NCBI GenBank assembly: GCA_039180675.1
Contig: JBCDDC010000007.1
Location: 89,275 to 153,274, forward strand
Reading direction: 5' to 3'
Source: Thermohalobaculum sp039180675
Lineage (GTDB): Bacteria > Pseudomonadota > Alphaproteobacteria > Rhodobacterales > Rhodobacteraceae
Length of the DNA: 64,000 nucleotides
Within the stretch, counting starts at the first letter, position 1. Every line of letters begins with the position of its first letter. The notes beneath the pieces were generated by a model. That model had not been told where the DNA came from, searched no databases, and worked only from the letters and a program-made list of their open reading frames with translations. The position numbers were made by a program, and so were the translations under genes. Below, in pieces: positions 26,727-35,519 of this stretch.

Positions 26727-27815
26727 TTGGCCACCGTCGCAATCATTATGCCGAGGGGCATGCATTTCAGCCCAAGAGCTGCAAGCTCGATCGATCTTTG
26801 CGTTCGTGATGCCGTCCTCAACAGCGAGTTCCACAGCCGAACGCATATCGTTTGCGAGGAAATCGCCGATTACTTTCCGGGCTTCTCGGTAAGACCATTC
26901 AGAAAGTCGTCAAAGTTCATTCGACTCAATGAGATCCGGAAGATTCTACGAGAGATCCGGCCAGATCTGATCGTGGCGCAGCAGCATCTGCCGACAGCGA
27001 GCGCGCTGGCAAAAGCGTTTCCGGAGACGAAGGTCCTCCTTCATAAGCACAATTTCATCAAGGAAAGCAGCGGCTTCCGGCAGCAGCGGCGATATCGACA
27101 GCTCAACCGGCTGGCCGGGATCCTTCATGTGAGCGATGCGTGCCAGAAACAGTTCTCAGCTGCCTACCCGGAGTGCCGAACCAAGAGCTATGTGGTGCCA
27201 AATGGCCTTGATGAGAAAGAGTGGCATCCGGGCCAAAAGGATCACGATCAAGTCATTGCCGTTGGCCAGATATCCGATCGTAAGGGCATGGCCGATATCG
27301 CAGAAGCTCTGGCGAGAGTGCTCCCAAAGTATCCCGGTTGGTCGGCCAAGGTCATCGGGGCGATGTCGGAGGATCAGGGCACGAAGGAGCGGTTTCTTGC
27401 CGCTTTGACGATGACGGATCGCGTTGAATGGGTGGGTTATCTTCCCCACGCCGAGGTCGTCGCGGAGGTTTGCAGATCCAAGATCGCGATCGTGAATTCC
27501 CGGGAGGAGGCATTCGGACGCGTCGCGCTGGAAGCCTTCGCGGGTGGCGCGGCGTTGATCTCATCCGAGGTTGGTGGATTGAAGGAGGTCGTGTCGGGTG
27601 CGTGCATGCCGCTCGTCGAGGGCTCAAGCGCCGAGATTGCCGACAAACTGGAGGATCTCATTAAGGATCCGTCACAGGTGGAGGAATTGGCCAGCCTCGG
27701 GCGCGCGAGATTTCTTGATCAGTACACCATCGAACAATCGGCGCGCGCCCTCGACTGCGCCTTCGTGGATGTTTTGGGCAATGCGCCAAGCGCTCTCTCC
27801 AACCAAGACCCATGA
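26727..27815 (+). CDS. Glycosyltransferase family 4-like protein
   Basis: 362 residues. I use the TTG at 26727 because it follows an AAGAGG ribosome site by nine bases; an in-frame ATG at 26748 would remove the first beta strand. The fold is GT-B: an N-terminal domain with LHKHNFIKES and VPNGLDEKEWHPG, and a C-terminal Rossmann domain with VGQISDRKGMADIAEAL and the nucleotide-binding motif NSREEAFGRVALEAFAGGA. The acceptor and sugar are unknown. Its position between a TonB receptor and a siderophore-interacting protein is odd, since neither needs a sugar transferase. It might glycosylate a siderophore or simply be an inserted envelope gene; neither can be decided here. Confidence 0.82.
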   Translation: MATVAIIMPRGMHFSPRAASSIDLCVRDAVLNSEFHSRTHIVCEEIADYFPGFSVRPFRKSSKFIRLNEIRKILREIRPDLIVAQQHLPTASALAKAFPETKVLLHKHNFIKESSGFRQQRRYRQLNRLAGILHVSDACQKQFSAAYPECRTKSYVVPNGLDEKEWHPGQKDHDQVIAVGQISDRKGMADIAEALARVLPKYPGWSAKVIGAMSEDQGTKERFLAALTMTDRVEWVGYLPHAEVVAEVCRSKIAIVNSREEAFGRVALEAFAGGAALISSEVGGLKEVVSGACMPLVEGSSAEIADKLEDLIKDPSQVEELASLGRARFLDQYTIEQSARALDCAFVDVLGNAPSALSNQDP

Positions 27816-27984
27816 CCGCTGGGCCGTTGGCCACCGGGTAGCTGGCCCTGAGTGAACAATGCCTCGACAGGCTTTTGTAGCGCCGAAGGTTGCGCTACAA
27901 CTGCTGCGCCAATCGCACCGGTGGCGAAGAAACACCCCGACGATAAGCTTCTCATCTTCTTTGAAAAATGGCTTGGGAGCGCCC

Positions 27985-28998
27985 GTGATCGAGCACAGCG
28001 CATATCTTGCAGGATCGCCGGACTCCGTCTTCGAAGCAATCGAGGCGCTTGCCGAGAAGAACGGCTTCGATGTTGAACGAACCGAGGCCTCTCTGCGGAT
28101 CGATGCGCCTCTGGGTCAGGTCACGATGCGCCGCAGCGCGCCGGGGGCGGAGATCACTTTCGGGGCAGAAAGCCCCGCATTGCTCCAGCTTCTGAAGGAT
28201 GTCTACGCCCAACGCTTTGCAAAGCTCGGGCTGGAGCAAGCGCTCGAGTGGCAGCCGCTTTCCGAGAAATGGCCGCTGAACCAGATCTTCTGCCGCGTGG
28301 TTAGCACGACCCGGATCTCACCAAACTTCATGCGGCTGCGGCTGGAGGGTGATTTCCGTGCATTCGCTCGCCCCGGTGCAGGGCTTCACTTCCGTCTGCT
28401 CTTCAGCGAGACGGGTGCGGATTGGCCGCGGCTCGACGAACGTGGTCTAACGCTTTGGCCCGGGGGTGTTCAATCATGGCACCGCCCGCCCTATACGGTG
28501 AGAGTGCTGAGCCCGGACGCTGATTGGATGGATGTCGATATCGTTCTTCACGATGGCGGGCGGGTCACCGATTGGTGCTCGCGGGTGCAGCCCGGTGAGG
28601 AGGTTGTGATGCATGGGCCGAGCGGCTCCTCGCAACTGAATGCGGGCTGGTTGGGGCTTATCGGAGACGAAACCGCGCTTCCGGTTCTCATGCGCCTGAT
28701 TGAAGGAGCGCCTGCGGCCACATCGGGGCAAGCAACGATCCTGGTGCGAGATCCTGGAGACATGCAGGAACTCCGCTCCGCCTCGGCGATCAGGTTGAAC
28801 TGGGCGGATATGAACGCAACCGATCCGACGGAGTTGATAAGCGAACTGAAGCCGCCGGAAGACGACTACAGGATCTTCTTTGCGGCAGAGCGCTCCCAAG
28901 CCACCGAGGCCCGCAAGATCTTCAAGCAAGTCGGTTTTCGGCCCGGGCAGGCAAAGGCGGCCAGCTATTGGACCGATCCTGCGAGGGATGCAGGGTAA
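27985..28998 (+). CDS. Siderophore-interacting protein (DUF2218 plus FAD/NAD reductase)
   Basis: 337 residues from GTG 27985, chosen because GGGAG lies five bases upstream and the protein then begins at the DUF2218 domain. The frame is open to an ATG at 27859, adding 42 residues that do not look conserved. Residues about 1-85 form DUF2218. The rest is the ViuB/SIP flavoreductase: RISPNFMRLRLEG, the FAD motif PPYTVRVL, a long WLGLIGDETALPVL strand and the C-terminal SYWTDP. These enzymes reduce ferric iron off imported siderophores in the cytoplasm. It is the natural partner of the TonB receptor upstream. Confidence 0.87.
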   Translation: MIEHSAYLAGSPDSVFEAIEALAEKNGFDVERTEASLRIDAPLGQVTMRRSAPGAEITFGAESPALLQLLKDVYAQRFAKLGLEQALEWQPLSEKWPLNQIFCRVVSTTRISPNFMRLRLEGDFRAFARPGAGLHFRLLFSETGADWPRLDERGLTLWPGGVQSWHRPPYTVRVLSPDADWMDVDIVLHDGGRVTDWCSRVQPGEEVVMHGPSGSSQLNAGWLGLIGDETALPVLMRLIEGAPAATSGQATILVRDPGDMQELRSASAIRLNWADMNATDPTELISELKPPEDDYRIFFAAERSQATEARKIFKQVGFRPGQAKAASYWTDPARDAG

Positions 28999-29194
28999 AG
29001 CGCTGGGGCCTCTGCCGCAGGTTCTACGATTGCTGCACAAAAAACGCAGTATCGGTTCAGAGAGAGGTTGAAGCCCACCACTTTCCTTATATCGTGCGGG
29101 AACCAAATGCGTCCGAGCGATGGGTGGACCGCGACCGCTTCCCCACCATATGCGAGTGAGCTTTAGGCAGCCTCGAAACACAGAACGGGACTGG

Positions 29195-29650
29195 ATGACA
29201 GTGCAACTCCATTTCATATACGGAACCGAAACTGGAACGGCCGAAATCCTCTGCGATGATCTGAAAGATGCGGTGGATGGCTCGATCGAATGCGAGATCT
29301 CGAGCATGGAGGATGTCGCACCCGCGAGCATGAGCGGTGACACATTCTACGTGCTTGTAAGTTCGACCTTCGGCAGCGGCGATGTGCCGGGCGGCGCCGA
29401 GACCTTCTATAAGGCGCTCACGAACGGAAAGCCTGACCTGGGGCATGTCCGCTTTGCGATATTCGGGTTGGGCGACAGCAGTTTCGAGACCTTCGCCCAA
29501 GGCTCCGAAAAGATCATGACGGCCATGCTCGACTGCAAGGCCAATATGGTGGGCGAGCGCGGGATCTTCGATGCCTCCTCGCCGGATATGCCCGAAGACA
29601 TCGCTGTGCCGTGGCTTCAGGGCATTCTGGCGGAGAATAAAGTCGCCTGA
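29195..29650 (+). CDS. Flavodoxin-domain protein (MioC-like)
   Basis: 151 residues from ATG 29195; the frame extends upstream to 29120 but those residues do not fit the fold. The FMN phosphate loop YGTETGTAEIL starts at about residue 9, followed by VLVSSTFGSGDVPGGA and FGLGDSSFETF, which contact the isoalloxazine ring. It is a small single-domain electron carrier. Downstream of the siderophore reductase by about 200 bases, it could supply low-potential electrons under iron limitation, when flavodoxins replace ferredoxins; this is inference. It is convergent with the broken DoxX gene. Confidence 0.85.
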   Translation: MTVQLHFIYGTETGTAEILCDDLKDAVDGSIECEISSMEDVAPASMSGDTFYVLVSSTFGSGDVPGGAETFYKALTNGKPDLGHVRFAIFGLGDSSFETFAQGSEKIMTAMLDCKANMVGERGIFDASSPDMPEDIAVPWLQGILAENKVA

Positions 29651-29705
29651 AGAGCCGTCCTTAAAAGGCCGCGCCGCGTCTGAACTCTGCGGGATTGGCC
29701 GTGGA

Positions 29706-30095
29706 TCAGTCCCGTGATTTTGCGAGTGCATCTACGCTCAGCGGCCCTGGTCCTGCGAAGACGAGGTAGAAGAACACGAAGCAGTACAGGATTGCCGCAT
29801 CGCCACCATTTTTGGTGGGGAACAGATCGCGCGGCGCATGGGCGATCCAGTATGCGAAAGCCATCGTTCCCGACGCCAGAAAGGCCGCTGGGCGGGTCAT
29901 GAAGCCCAATAGCAGCGCAACACCGCATACGATCTCGATCGCGCCCGCGAACCATCGCAGCGAGAAGAGTTTGACGACACGGTCAGTGGATGGGACGTCA
30001 AGGAGCTTTTGGGTCCCATGCAAGAGGAAGATAAGGGCCGCAACCATGCGCAGAATGCTTTAGGAGTAAGGCCCCAATCCATTCAAGCTGCTCAT
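29706..30095 (-). pseudogene. DoxX-family membrane protein gene interrupted by an in-frame TAA at codon 12
   Basis: From ATG 30095, preceded by a strong ribosome site (gaggaggtgacagg), the frame reads eleven codons (MSSLNGLGPYS), then TAA at 30060-30062, then continues SILRMVAALIFLLHGTQKLL in the same frame to 29706. DoxX proteins normally run without a break through exactly this part, with a small hydrophobic residue where the stop is. The remaining frame encodes four membrane helices and looks intact. Translation could restart at ATG 30047, giving 113 residues, but I see no ribosome site there. It is either a nonsense-mutated gene, a gene with a restart, or a sequencing error. Confidence 0.7.
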
Positions 30096-30149
30096 CCTGT
30101 CACCTCCTCATTCTTGATGTCGCCATGCAAGTTTCCGGGTCGGCTGTGA

Positions 30150-30827
30150 TCAATCCGGTCTCGTAAAGCGGAACATCAGTTTCCACCGGGCATAAAGCTC
30201 AAGCGTGTCGACATCGGTCGGACAATAGGGCCCCGGCCCTTCGAGTGGGATGAAGGCATCCGCCAGGAAGCGACTGACAGCCACCTCGAACCCTGCCGTT
30301 CGAAATGCCCCCGCGATATCCGCAACGCTGTAATCCGGCACCGGAAGGTTTGAGAACTCTTGGATCCTCGGGCGCCACTTCTCCCAAAGCGGGCTGTCGC
30401 TGTGGCAGCACGTGACAGCATAATAGCTGCCGCCCGGCTTCAGAACGCCTGCGATCTGCGCGGCGTGATCAGCGAGGTCGTCAAGCAGATAGATGACCTC
30501 GTGGCTGAACGCCACGTCGAACTCGTGACCTGCGTCTGCCAGCCTTGCACCGGCCCGGTAGCTGATCGGGCGATCGCCCTTGCGCGTCTCGGCGAGGGCG
30601 ACGGCCTGTTTCGCGAGATCGATGCCTGTACCGGATGCGAATGGCTTGTGATCGTAAAGCATTCGGAGGAAGCCACCCTGATTACAACCCACATCGAGCA
30701 CCTTCGCGCCCGAAAGATCGCCGAGATCGGCGCCACGGATCATCTCGCGCCAGATCCACGAGTGCTCTGCCGTCATGCCATCTTCTTCTTCAGGGATGCT
30801 GGACCAGGTATCGATCAGTTCGGCCAT
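30150..30827 (-). CDS. Class I SAM-dependent methyltransferase
   Basis: 225 residues from ATG 30827, which follows a gaggag ribosome site; the open frame reaches 31001 but the extra part would overlap the DUF779 gene. The SAM motif I VLDVGCNQGGFL lies at about residues 40-51, with an acidic GTGIDLAKQ strand after it, then the FDVAFSHEVIYLLDD and GVLKPGGSYYAV blocks. There is no membrane segment. The substrate is unknown. It lies in a minus-strand series downstream of the aldehyde dehydrogenase and DUF779 genes, 52 bases after DUF779, so it may be cotranscribed. Confidence 0.8.
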   Translation of the reverse strand: MAELIDTWSSIPEEEDGMTAEHSWIWREMIRGADLGDLSGAKVLDVGCNQGGFLRMLYDHKPFASGTGIDLAKQAVALAETRKGDRPISYRAGARLADAGHEFDVAFSHEVIYLLDDLADHAAQIAGVLKPGGSYYAVTCCHSDSPLWEKWRPRIQEFSNLPVPDYSVADIAGAFRTAGFEVAVSRFLADAFIPLEGPGPYCPTDVDTLELYARWKLMFRFTRPD

Positions 30828-30879
30828 GATCAGTCGAGCTCCTCTGTGACGAATGCTTGGGTATCGAGCGCTGAGCAGT

Positions 30880-31302
30880 TTACTTGGACTGCTCCCCAAG
30901 TGCCGCGAGCTCATCTTCCGAGAATAAGCGGCTGCGGACAAGAAAACGCCGTTCCGTTCCATTGTCGAGGCTGAACATTCCGCCCCTGCCTGCAACGACA
31001 TCGAGGATCAGTTGGGTGTGCTTCCAGGCCTCGAATTGCGGGCCGGAAATCCAGACCTCGGCGCCCGCGATCTCACCGAGACGCACGTCCTTGCTGCCAA
31101 GCGGGAACTCGCCTTTCGGGAAACACATCGGCGATGAACCGTCGCAACAGCCGCCGGACTGATGAAACATGATCTCGCCGTGCTTCGCCTGCAGTTCGGC
31201 GATCAGGTTCCGGGCGGCCTCTGTGGCTGTGACGCGTGCGAGCGGATCAGTGCCTGCCGGCACCGTTTCGTCCGTGACGCAGGAGATGGTCGTCTCTGAC
31301 AT
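30880..31302 (-). CDS. DUF779 family protein associated with aldehyde dehydrogenase
   Basis: 140 residues from ATG 31302, which has AAGGAG seven bases upstream; a second ATG at 31308 sits too close to that site. The DUF779 signature is clear: GEIMFHQSGGCCDGSSPMC near residues 42-60, with three cysteines that could bind metal, then VWISGPQFEAWKHTQLILDV. Members are regularly encoded next to ExaC/AcoD-type aldehyde dehydrogenases, as here (one small gene between). The function is not established; a role in metal or cofactor handling for the enzyme is a guess from the cysteines. Confidence 0.85.
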   Translation of the reverse strand: MSETTISCVTDETVPAGTDPLARVTATEAARNLIAELQAKHGEIMFHQSGGCCDGSSPMCFPKGEFPLGSKDVRLGEIAGAEVWISGPQFEAWKHTQLILDVVAGRGGMFSLDNGTERRFLVRSRLFSEDELAALGEQSK

Positions 31303-31355
31303 CTTCATTCTCCTTGTTCAGCTTGCCTGGCTAGGGCTGAGCACCTTCCGCCGGG

Positions 31356-31706
31356 TTATGCCCGGCCCCTTCGAGCGTCGATGAAGCTCTTCACGAAAAA
31401 TACCAGGGCGAATGCCGAGGTCGCCATCATGAGCGCTATGCGCAGGATGCCGAGGGAGTCCTCGCGCCCGATGGCGCCCCGCAGCGGCATGATGAGGGCA
31501 ATCAGCACGACGAGTGTCAGAAGAACGGCGATGTGCGCGATCACCTTGTTCTGAACTTTCACGCCCGGATAGCAGATCATTAGGGCGACACCGAACCCCG
31601 CTGGGATGAGCGCAGTGAAAGACGCGCCGCCGCCAGCCAGATAGGCCCAGACTGATAAACCGATAAGCACGATCGCGTTGATCAGGGACGCCGTGTTGGC
31701 GGTCAT
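31356..31706 (-). CDS. Small four-helix integral membrane protein of unknown function
   Basis: 116 residues from ATG 31706, which has GGAG six bases upstream; ATG 31718 is an alternative adding four residues. Four hydrophobic segments can be seen: about 5-25, 30-48, 55-77 and 90-110. A single short polar loop rich in arginine and aspartate lies between the third and fourth. No domain is recognised. It lies between the aldehyde dehydrogenase gene and DUF779 on the same strand, so it belongs to that operon or is read through from it. A role in export of a small alcohol or aldehyde is possible but unsupported. Confidence 0.65.
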   Translation of the reverse strand: MTANTASLINAIVLIGLSVWAYLAGGGASFTALIPAGFGVALMICYPGVKVQNKVIAHIAVLLTLVVLIALIMPLRGAIGREDSLGILRIALMMATSAFALVFFVKSFIDARRGRA

Positions 31707-31794
31707 TATGGTCTCCATCCTTGCATTCGCTTCCACATCAACGATGGGGGACAAACCCTTCAGATCAAGCCATCTCTCAACGATCTGGAGGTGT

Positions 31795-31819
31795 AAGGGC
31801 CCGCGCTGGGCAGGCCCTT
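31795..31819 (-). terminator. Hairpin after the aldehyde dehydrogenase gene
   Basis: AAGGGCC at 31795-31801 pairs with GGCCCTT at 31813-31819 over an 11-base loop, just past the stop of the minus-strand aldehyde dehydrogenase gene (31836). No run of T follows on that strand, so it may be a weak terminator, an attenuating hairpin or an RNA processing or stability element between this gene and the next. Confidence 0.4.
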
Positions 31820-31835
31820 TCCGCCATCGTTCGGA

Positions 31836-33359
31836 TCAGAAGAAGCCCATCGCGTTCGGGCTGTAGCTCACAAGCATATTCTTGGTCTGCTGATAGTGGT
31901 TCAGCATCATCTTGTGGTTCTCCCGTCCGATGCCGGACTGCTTGTATCCGCCAAAGGCCGCATGGGCAGGATAGAGGTGGTAGCAGTTGGTCCAGACCCG
32001 GCCTGCCTTGATTGCCCGTCCGAAGCGGTAGCAACGGTTGGCCTCACGCGACCAGACCCCGGCGCCGAGGCCGTAGAGCGTGTCATTGGCAACGTCGAGC
32101 GCCTCATCCTCGTCCTTGAAGGTGGTGACCGACACCACCGGGCCAAAGATCTCCTCTTGGAACACCCGCATCTTGTTGTTGCCGCGGAGCACGGTCGGTT
32201 TGATGTAGTAGCCGTTTGCGAGATCGCCGGGCAGGCTTGCCTCCTCGCCGCCGGTGAGGAACTCAGCGCCTTCTTGCCTGCCAATATCGAAATAGCTGAG
32301 GATCTTTTCCTTCTGCTCCGACGAGGCCTGGGCGCCCATCATCGTATTGCCGTCACGCGGATCGGCCTGGACGATCGCCTTGGTGCGCTCCAGCGCCTTT
32401 TCCATGAACTTGTCATAGATCGACTCATGGATCAGCGCGCGGGACGGGCAGGTGCAGACCTCGCCCTGATTGAGCGCGAACATCACGAAGCCTTCGATTG
32501 CTTTGTCGAAGAAGGCGTCGTCCTCAGCCGCCACATCGGAGAAGAAGATGTTCGGTGACTTGCCGCCAAGCTCCAGCGTGACCGGGATCAGGTTCTCGGT
32601 CGCATACTGCATGATCATGCGGCCCGTGGTCGTCTCGCCGGTGAACGCGATCTTCGCGATCCGGTCCGACTGCGCGAGCGGCTTTCCAGCCTCAAGCCCG
32701 AAGCCGTTGACGACGTTAAGCACGCCGGCCGGCAAGATATCCGCGATCAATTCCGCAAAGACCATGATCGTCGCCGGTGTCTGCTCGGCTGGCTTGATGA
32801 CCACGCAGTTTCCGGCCGCGAGGGCAGGCGCGAGCTTCCACGCAGCCATCAAGAGCGGGAAGTTCCACGGGATGATCTGGCCAACGACGCCCAGCGGCTC
32901 GTTGAAATGATAGGCGACCGTGTCGTGGTCGATCTCGCCCATCGAGCCTTCCTGCGCCCGGATCACGCTCGCGAAATAGCGGAAGTGATCAACGGCCAGC
33001 GGGATGTCGGCGGCGCGCGTCTCGCGAATGGCCTTGCCGTTGTCCCAGCACTCGCAGATCGCGAGAAGCTCGAGATTGTCTTCGATCGCCTGAGCGATCC
33101 TCATCAGCATGTTCGCGCGTTCCGTCGTGCTGGTTCGACCCCAGGCATCCGCTGCATTGTGCGCTGCGTCGAGCGCGAGCTCGATGTCGCTCGCATCCGA
33201 CCGGGCGACCTCGCCGACTACCCCGCCTGTGACCGGGCTGATGTTCTGGAAGTACTGGCCCGACTGGGGGGCGACGAACTTTCCGCCGATGAAATTGTCG
33301 TAGCGTTGGGCGAAGGGCGATACATGGGTGCCGCCATCAACCAGGGTCATCTCATTCAT
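31836..33359 (-). CDS. NAD-dependent aldehyde dehydrogenase, ExaC/AcoD/AldB type
   Basis: 507 residues. The catalytic cysteine is Cys302 in ALNQGEVCTCPSR, the general base Glu263 is in TLELGGKSPN, and the cofactor pocket shows IPWNFPLLMAAWKLAPAL and FTGETTTGR. The double cysteine CTC and the C-terminal NHYQQTKNMLVSY are typical of the acetaldehyde dehydrogenase branch paired with DUF779. It should oxidise short aldehydes such as acetaldehyde to acids in the cytosol. It is the first gene of a minus-strand series (this gene, four-helix protein, DUF779, methyltransferase, DoxX). A purine-rich ggaggaagct precedes the ATG. Confidence 0.9.
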   Translation of the reverse strand: MNEMTLVDGGTHVSPFAQRYDNFIGGKFVAPQSGQYFQNISPVTGGVVGEVARSDASDIELALDAAHNAADAWGRTSTTERANMLMRIAQAIEDNLELLAICECWDNGKAIRETRAADIPLAVDHFRYFASVIRAQEGSMGEIDHDTVAYHFNEPLGVVGQIIPWNFPLLMAAWKLAPALAAGNCVVIKPAEQTPATIMVFAELIADILPAGVLNVVNGFGLEAGKPLAQSDRIAKIAFTGETTTGRMIMQYATENLIPVTLELGGKSPNIFFSDVAAEDDAFFDKAIEGFVMFALNQGEVCTCPSRALIHESIYDKFMEKALERTKAIVQADPRDGNTMMGAQASSEQKEKILSYFDIGRQEGAEFLTGGEEASLPGDLANGYYIKPTVLRGNNKMRVFQEEIFGPVVSVTTFKDEDEALDVANDTLYGLGAGVWSREANRCYRFGRAIKAGRVWTNCYHLYPAHAAFGGYKQSGIGRENHKMMLNHYQQTKNMLVSYSPNAMGFF

Positions 33360-33890
33360 AGCTTCCTCCTCTGTTTTTGTTTGCCGGGTGCGGGATCACA
33401 CGCACCCAGTACGCCAACCCGATCCGGCCAGTAGGGCGAGCCGGTTTGCAGGTTGGTCAGCGCTGCGCCTCGATCGGACGCTCATCCGCCTCTTGCGGCC
33501 TGCGAAGCATGGGAATGCCGGAAGCCCGAAGCCGTTCTGGGGTGGCGTGTTGATGCGCCGGGCCAGCCGAATGAGCACGAACAGGCAATGGACTCGCGCC
33601 TTCTGGCGACGGTTCCAGATGAGTTCGAAGCAACGCCTCGAACTCCGGTTTCAAACCGCTTCCAAAGCGCGATGCAAGTTCGTGTAGAGAGAGTAGTCTA
33701 CGCAGGTCGCCAGACATCCATGACCTCATTTTCCGGTTGAGCCGAAGCTGCACGAAAGGTCATGTGGCAAGGCGATCGCATGGTGCCGACAAGCTGGCCG
33801 CGTCGCAAGGTAAAACTCAGTGAAATAATCGAATTTAGGCGGGAAGGCGGCACCAGAGCCGCCTCCCCGAGGCTGTTTCAGAGTGCCGGG
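33360..33890 (-). other. 531-base region between two aldehyde dehydrogenase genes, no supported gene
   Basis: Open frames exist on both strands here (for example about 98 codons on the minus strand, 33457-33753), but none resembles a known protein, none has a convincing ribosome site, and frames on the two strands overlap each other as expected for high-GC DNA. The region must hold the promoter of the 31836-33359 gene and the 3' end of the 33891 gene. A decayed regulator gene is possible; I see no domain that proves it. Confidence 0.5.
33842..33867 (-). terminator. GC-rich hairpin after the second aldehyde dehydrogenase gene
   Basis: GGAAGGCGGC (33842-33851) pairs with GCCGCCTCCC (33858-33867) with one mismatch and a 6-base loop, 24 bases past the minus-strand stop at 33891. 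In the transcript the stem is followed by ccgcctaaattc, a short A/T-rich stretch but not a T run. Probably a terminator of the gene at 33891-35324. Confidence 0.45.
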
Positions 33891-35324
33891 TTACTCCCAG
33901 CCGCTGACAGACTTCACTTCGAGAAAGTCCTCGAGACCCCATTCGCCGCCTTCGCGGCCGTTGCCTGACTGACGGTAACCGCCAAACGGGGCACCGGCCC
34001 CGCGGGACTTCCCGTTGATCTCCACCATCCCGCTGCGGAGCGCACGGGCTGCGCGGTGGGCTTTCTCGGTATCCTGCGTCTGGACGTAGTTGGTCAGGCC
34101 GTAAGCCGTATCGTCTGCCATCTGCAGCGCCTCCTCCTCAGTATCGAAGGGGCTAATCGAGAGAACCGGGCCAAAGATTTCCTCCCGCCAGATCGTCATG
34201 TCAGGTGTGACGTCGGCAAAGATGGTCGGTTTGACGTAGTAGCCGCGATTGAGGCCCTCCGGCCGGCCAGTGCCGCCTGCAACCAGACGGCCGCCCTCGT
34301 CGATGCCCTGCTGGATCAGTCCCTGGATCTTGTTCCACTGGACCTCCGAGACCACAGGCCCAATGTGCCGCCCATCATTGGCTGCTGACGCGACTTCCGT
34401 CCGCTCCGCCTCCGCTTGAGCGGTCTCGACCGCCTGATCATAGAGCGAACGCTGGACCAGCATCCGGGTCGGCGCATTGCAGGACTGGCCCGAGTTGTTG
34501 AAGCAGTGGCGCACCCCGCGGGCGACAGCCTTCTCGTCGGCGTCGTCGAAGATGATGTTTGCACCCTTGCCGCCGAGTTCCAGCGTGACGCGCTTGATCG
34601 TGTCGGCCGCGTTCTTGGTGATCAGCTTGCCCGCGCGGGTCGAGCCCGTGAAGCTGACCATATCCACATCCGGATGGACCGAAAGCTGCGTGCCCACGCC
34701 GGGCCCGTCGCCGTTGATCATGTTGAAGACACCGGGTGGGAGATCAGCCGCATCGATGATCTCCGTGAACACGTAGGACGAGAGCGGGGCTACTTCCGAC
34801 GGTTTGAGCACCACCGTGCATCCGGCAGCCAATGCGGGGGCGACCTTAAGCACCACCTGGTTCATCGGCCAGTTCCAGGGTGTGATCAGGGCGCAGACGC
34901 CAATCGGCTCCATAAGGATGCGGTCGCCGGGCGCGTGATCGCCCAGCATCTGGTCGAAATCGAAGTGCTTCAATGTCTCGATCGCGCTCGCGAAGTGGCC
35001 TGTTCCTGCAGCCACCTGAGAGTGGCGGGCCATCGCAATTGGGGCGCCCATCTCCTGGCTGATGGCCTGCGCCATATCTTCGGCCCGTTCGTTATAGGCG
35101 GTTGCCAGACGCTGCAGCGCTGCGAGGCGCTCTTCCTTCGATGTGCGGGACCACGTCGGAAATGCCGCTTTGGCGGCAGACACGGCGGCATCCGTATCGG
35201 CCTGTCCGCCAAGCGTGATGTTTGCGAATGGCTCTTCATTCGAAGGGTTGATCACCTCGAACTCTTTGCCATCGATCGGCGCGACCCACGCGCCATTGAT
35301 GTAGAAACTCCGTGCATCCTGCAT
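33891..35324 (-). CDS. Aldehyde dehydrogenase family protein
   Basis: 477 residues from ATG 35324, which follows AGGAG by six bases; the frame runs on to 35414 but those 30 residues are unlike the family. Catalytic Cys282 is in NNSGQSCNAPTRM and Glu249 in TLELGGKGANI. The NAD site shows ITPWNWPMNQVVLKVAPAL and FTGSTRAGK. The C-terminus has GGYRQSGNGREGG. It belongs to the broad ALDH superfamily group that includes betaine-aldehyde- and gamma-aldehyde-type enzymes, but the substrate cannot be fixed. It has its own upstream region and hairpin, so it is probably a single-gene unit. Confidence 0.88.
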   Translation of the reverse strand: MQDARSFYINGAWVAPIDGKEFEVINPSNEEPFANITLGGQADTDAAVSAAKAAFPTWSRTSKEERLAALQRLATAYNERAEDMAQAISQEMGAPIAMARHSQVAAGTGHFASAIETLKHFDFDQMLGDHAPGDRILMEPIGVCALITPWNWPMNQVVLKVAPALAAGCTVVLKPSEVAPLSSYVFTEIIDAADLPPGVFNMINGDGPGVGTQLSVHPDVDMVSFTGSTRAGKLITKNAADTIKRVTLELGGKGANIIFDDADEKAVARGVRHCFNNSGQSCNAPTRMLVQRSLYDQAVETAQAEAERTEVASAANDGRHIGPVVSEVQWNKIQGLIQQGIDEGGRLVAGGTGRPEGLNRGYYVKPTIFADVTPDMTIWREEIFGPVLSISPFDTEEEALQMADDTAYGLTNYVQTQDTEKAHRAARALRSGMVEINGKSRGAGAPFGGYRQSGNGREGGEWGLEDFLEVKSVSGWE

Positions 35325-35519
35325 GCCTTGCTCCTCTCGAAGGCTGACTGTGGTCGTCTGTCGGCCCGATGGCCGTGTGATGTCGAGGTTGGATAAGCCG
35401 CCGATACGAAGCACATCCGACGCGTATCTGGCTTCTCTAACCCAAACCTATGAGGCGCGTTGCACGGCGTCTAGTCTGCAACAAGCAAAATTCACAGTCG
35501 CCCTGCGATGATGCCGTGG

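Noticed and set aside
33457..33753. 98-codon minus-strand frame between the aldehyde dehydrogenase genes, considered as a regulator remnant
   Set aside because: No helix-turn-helix or other domain can be recognised and no ribosome site precedes it.
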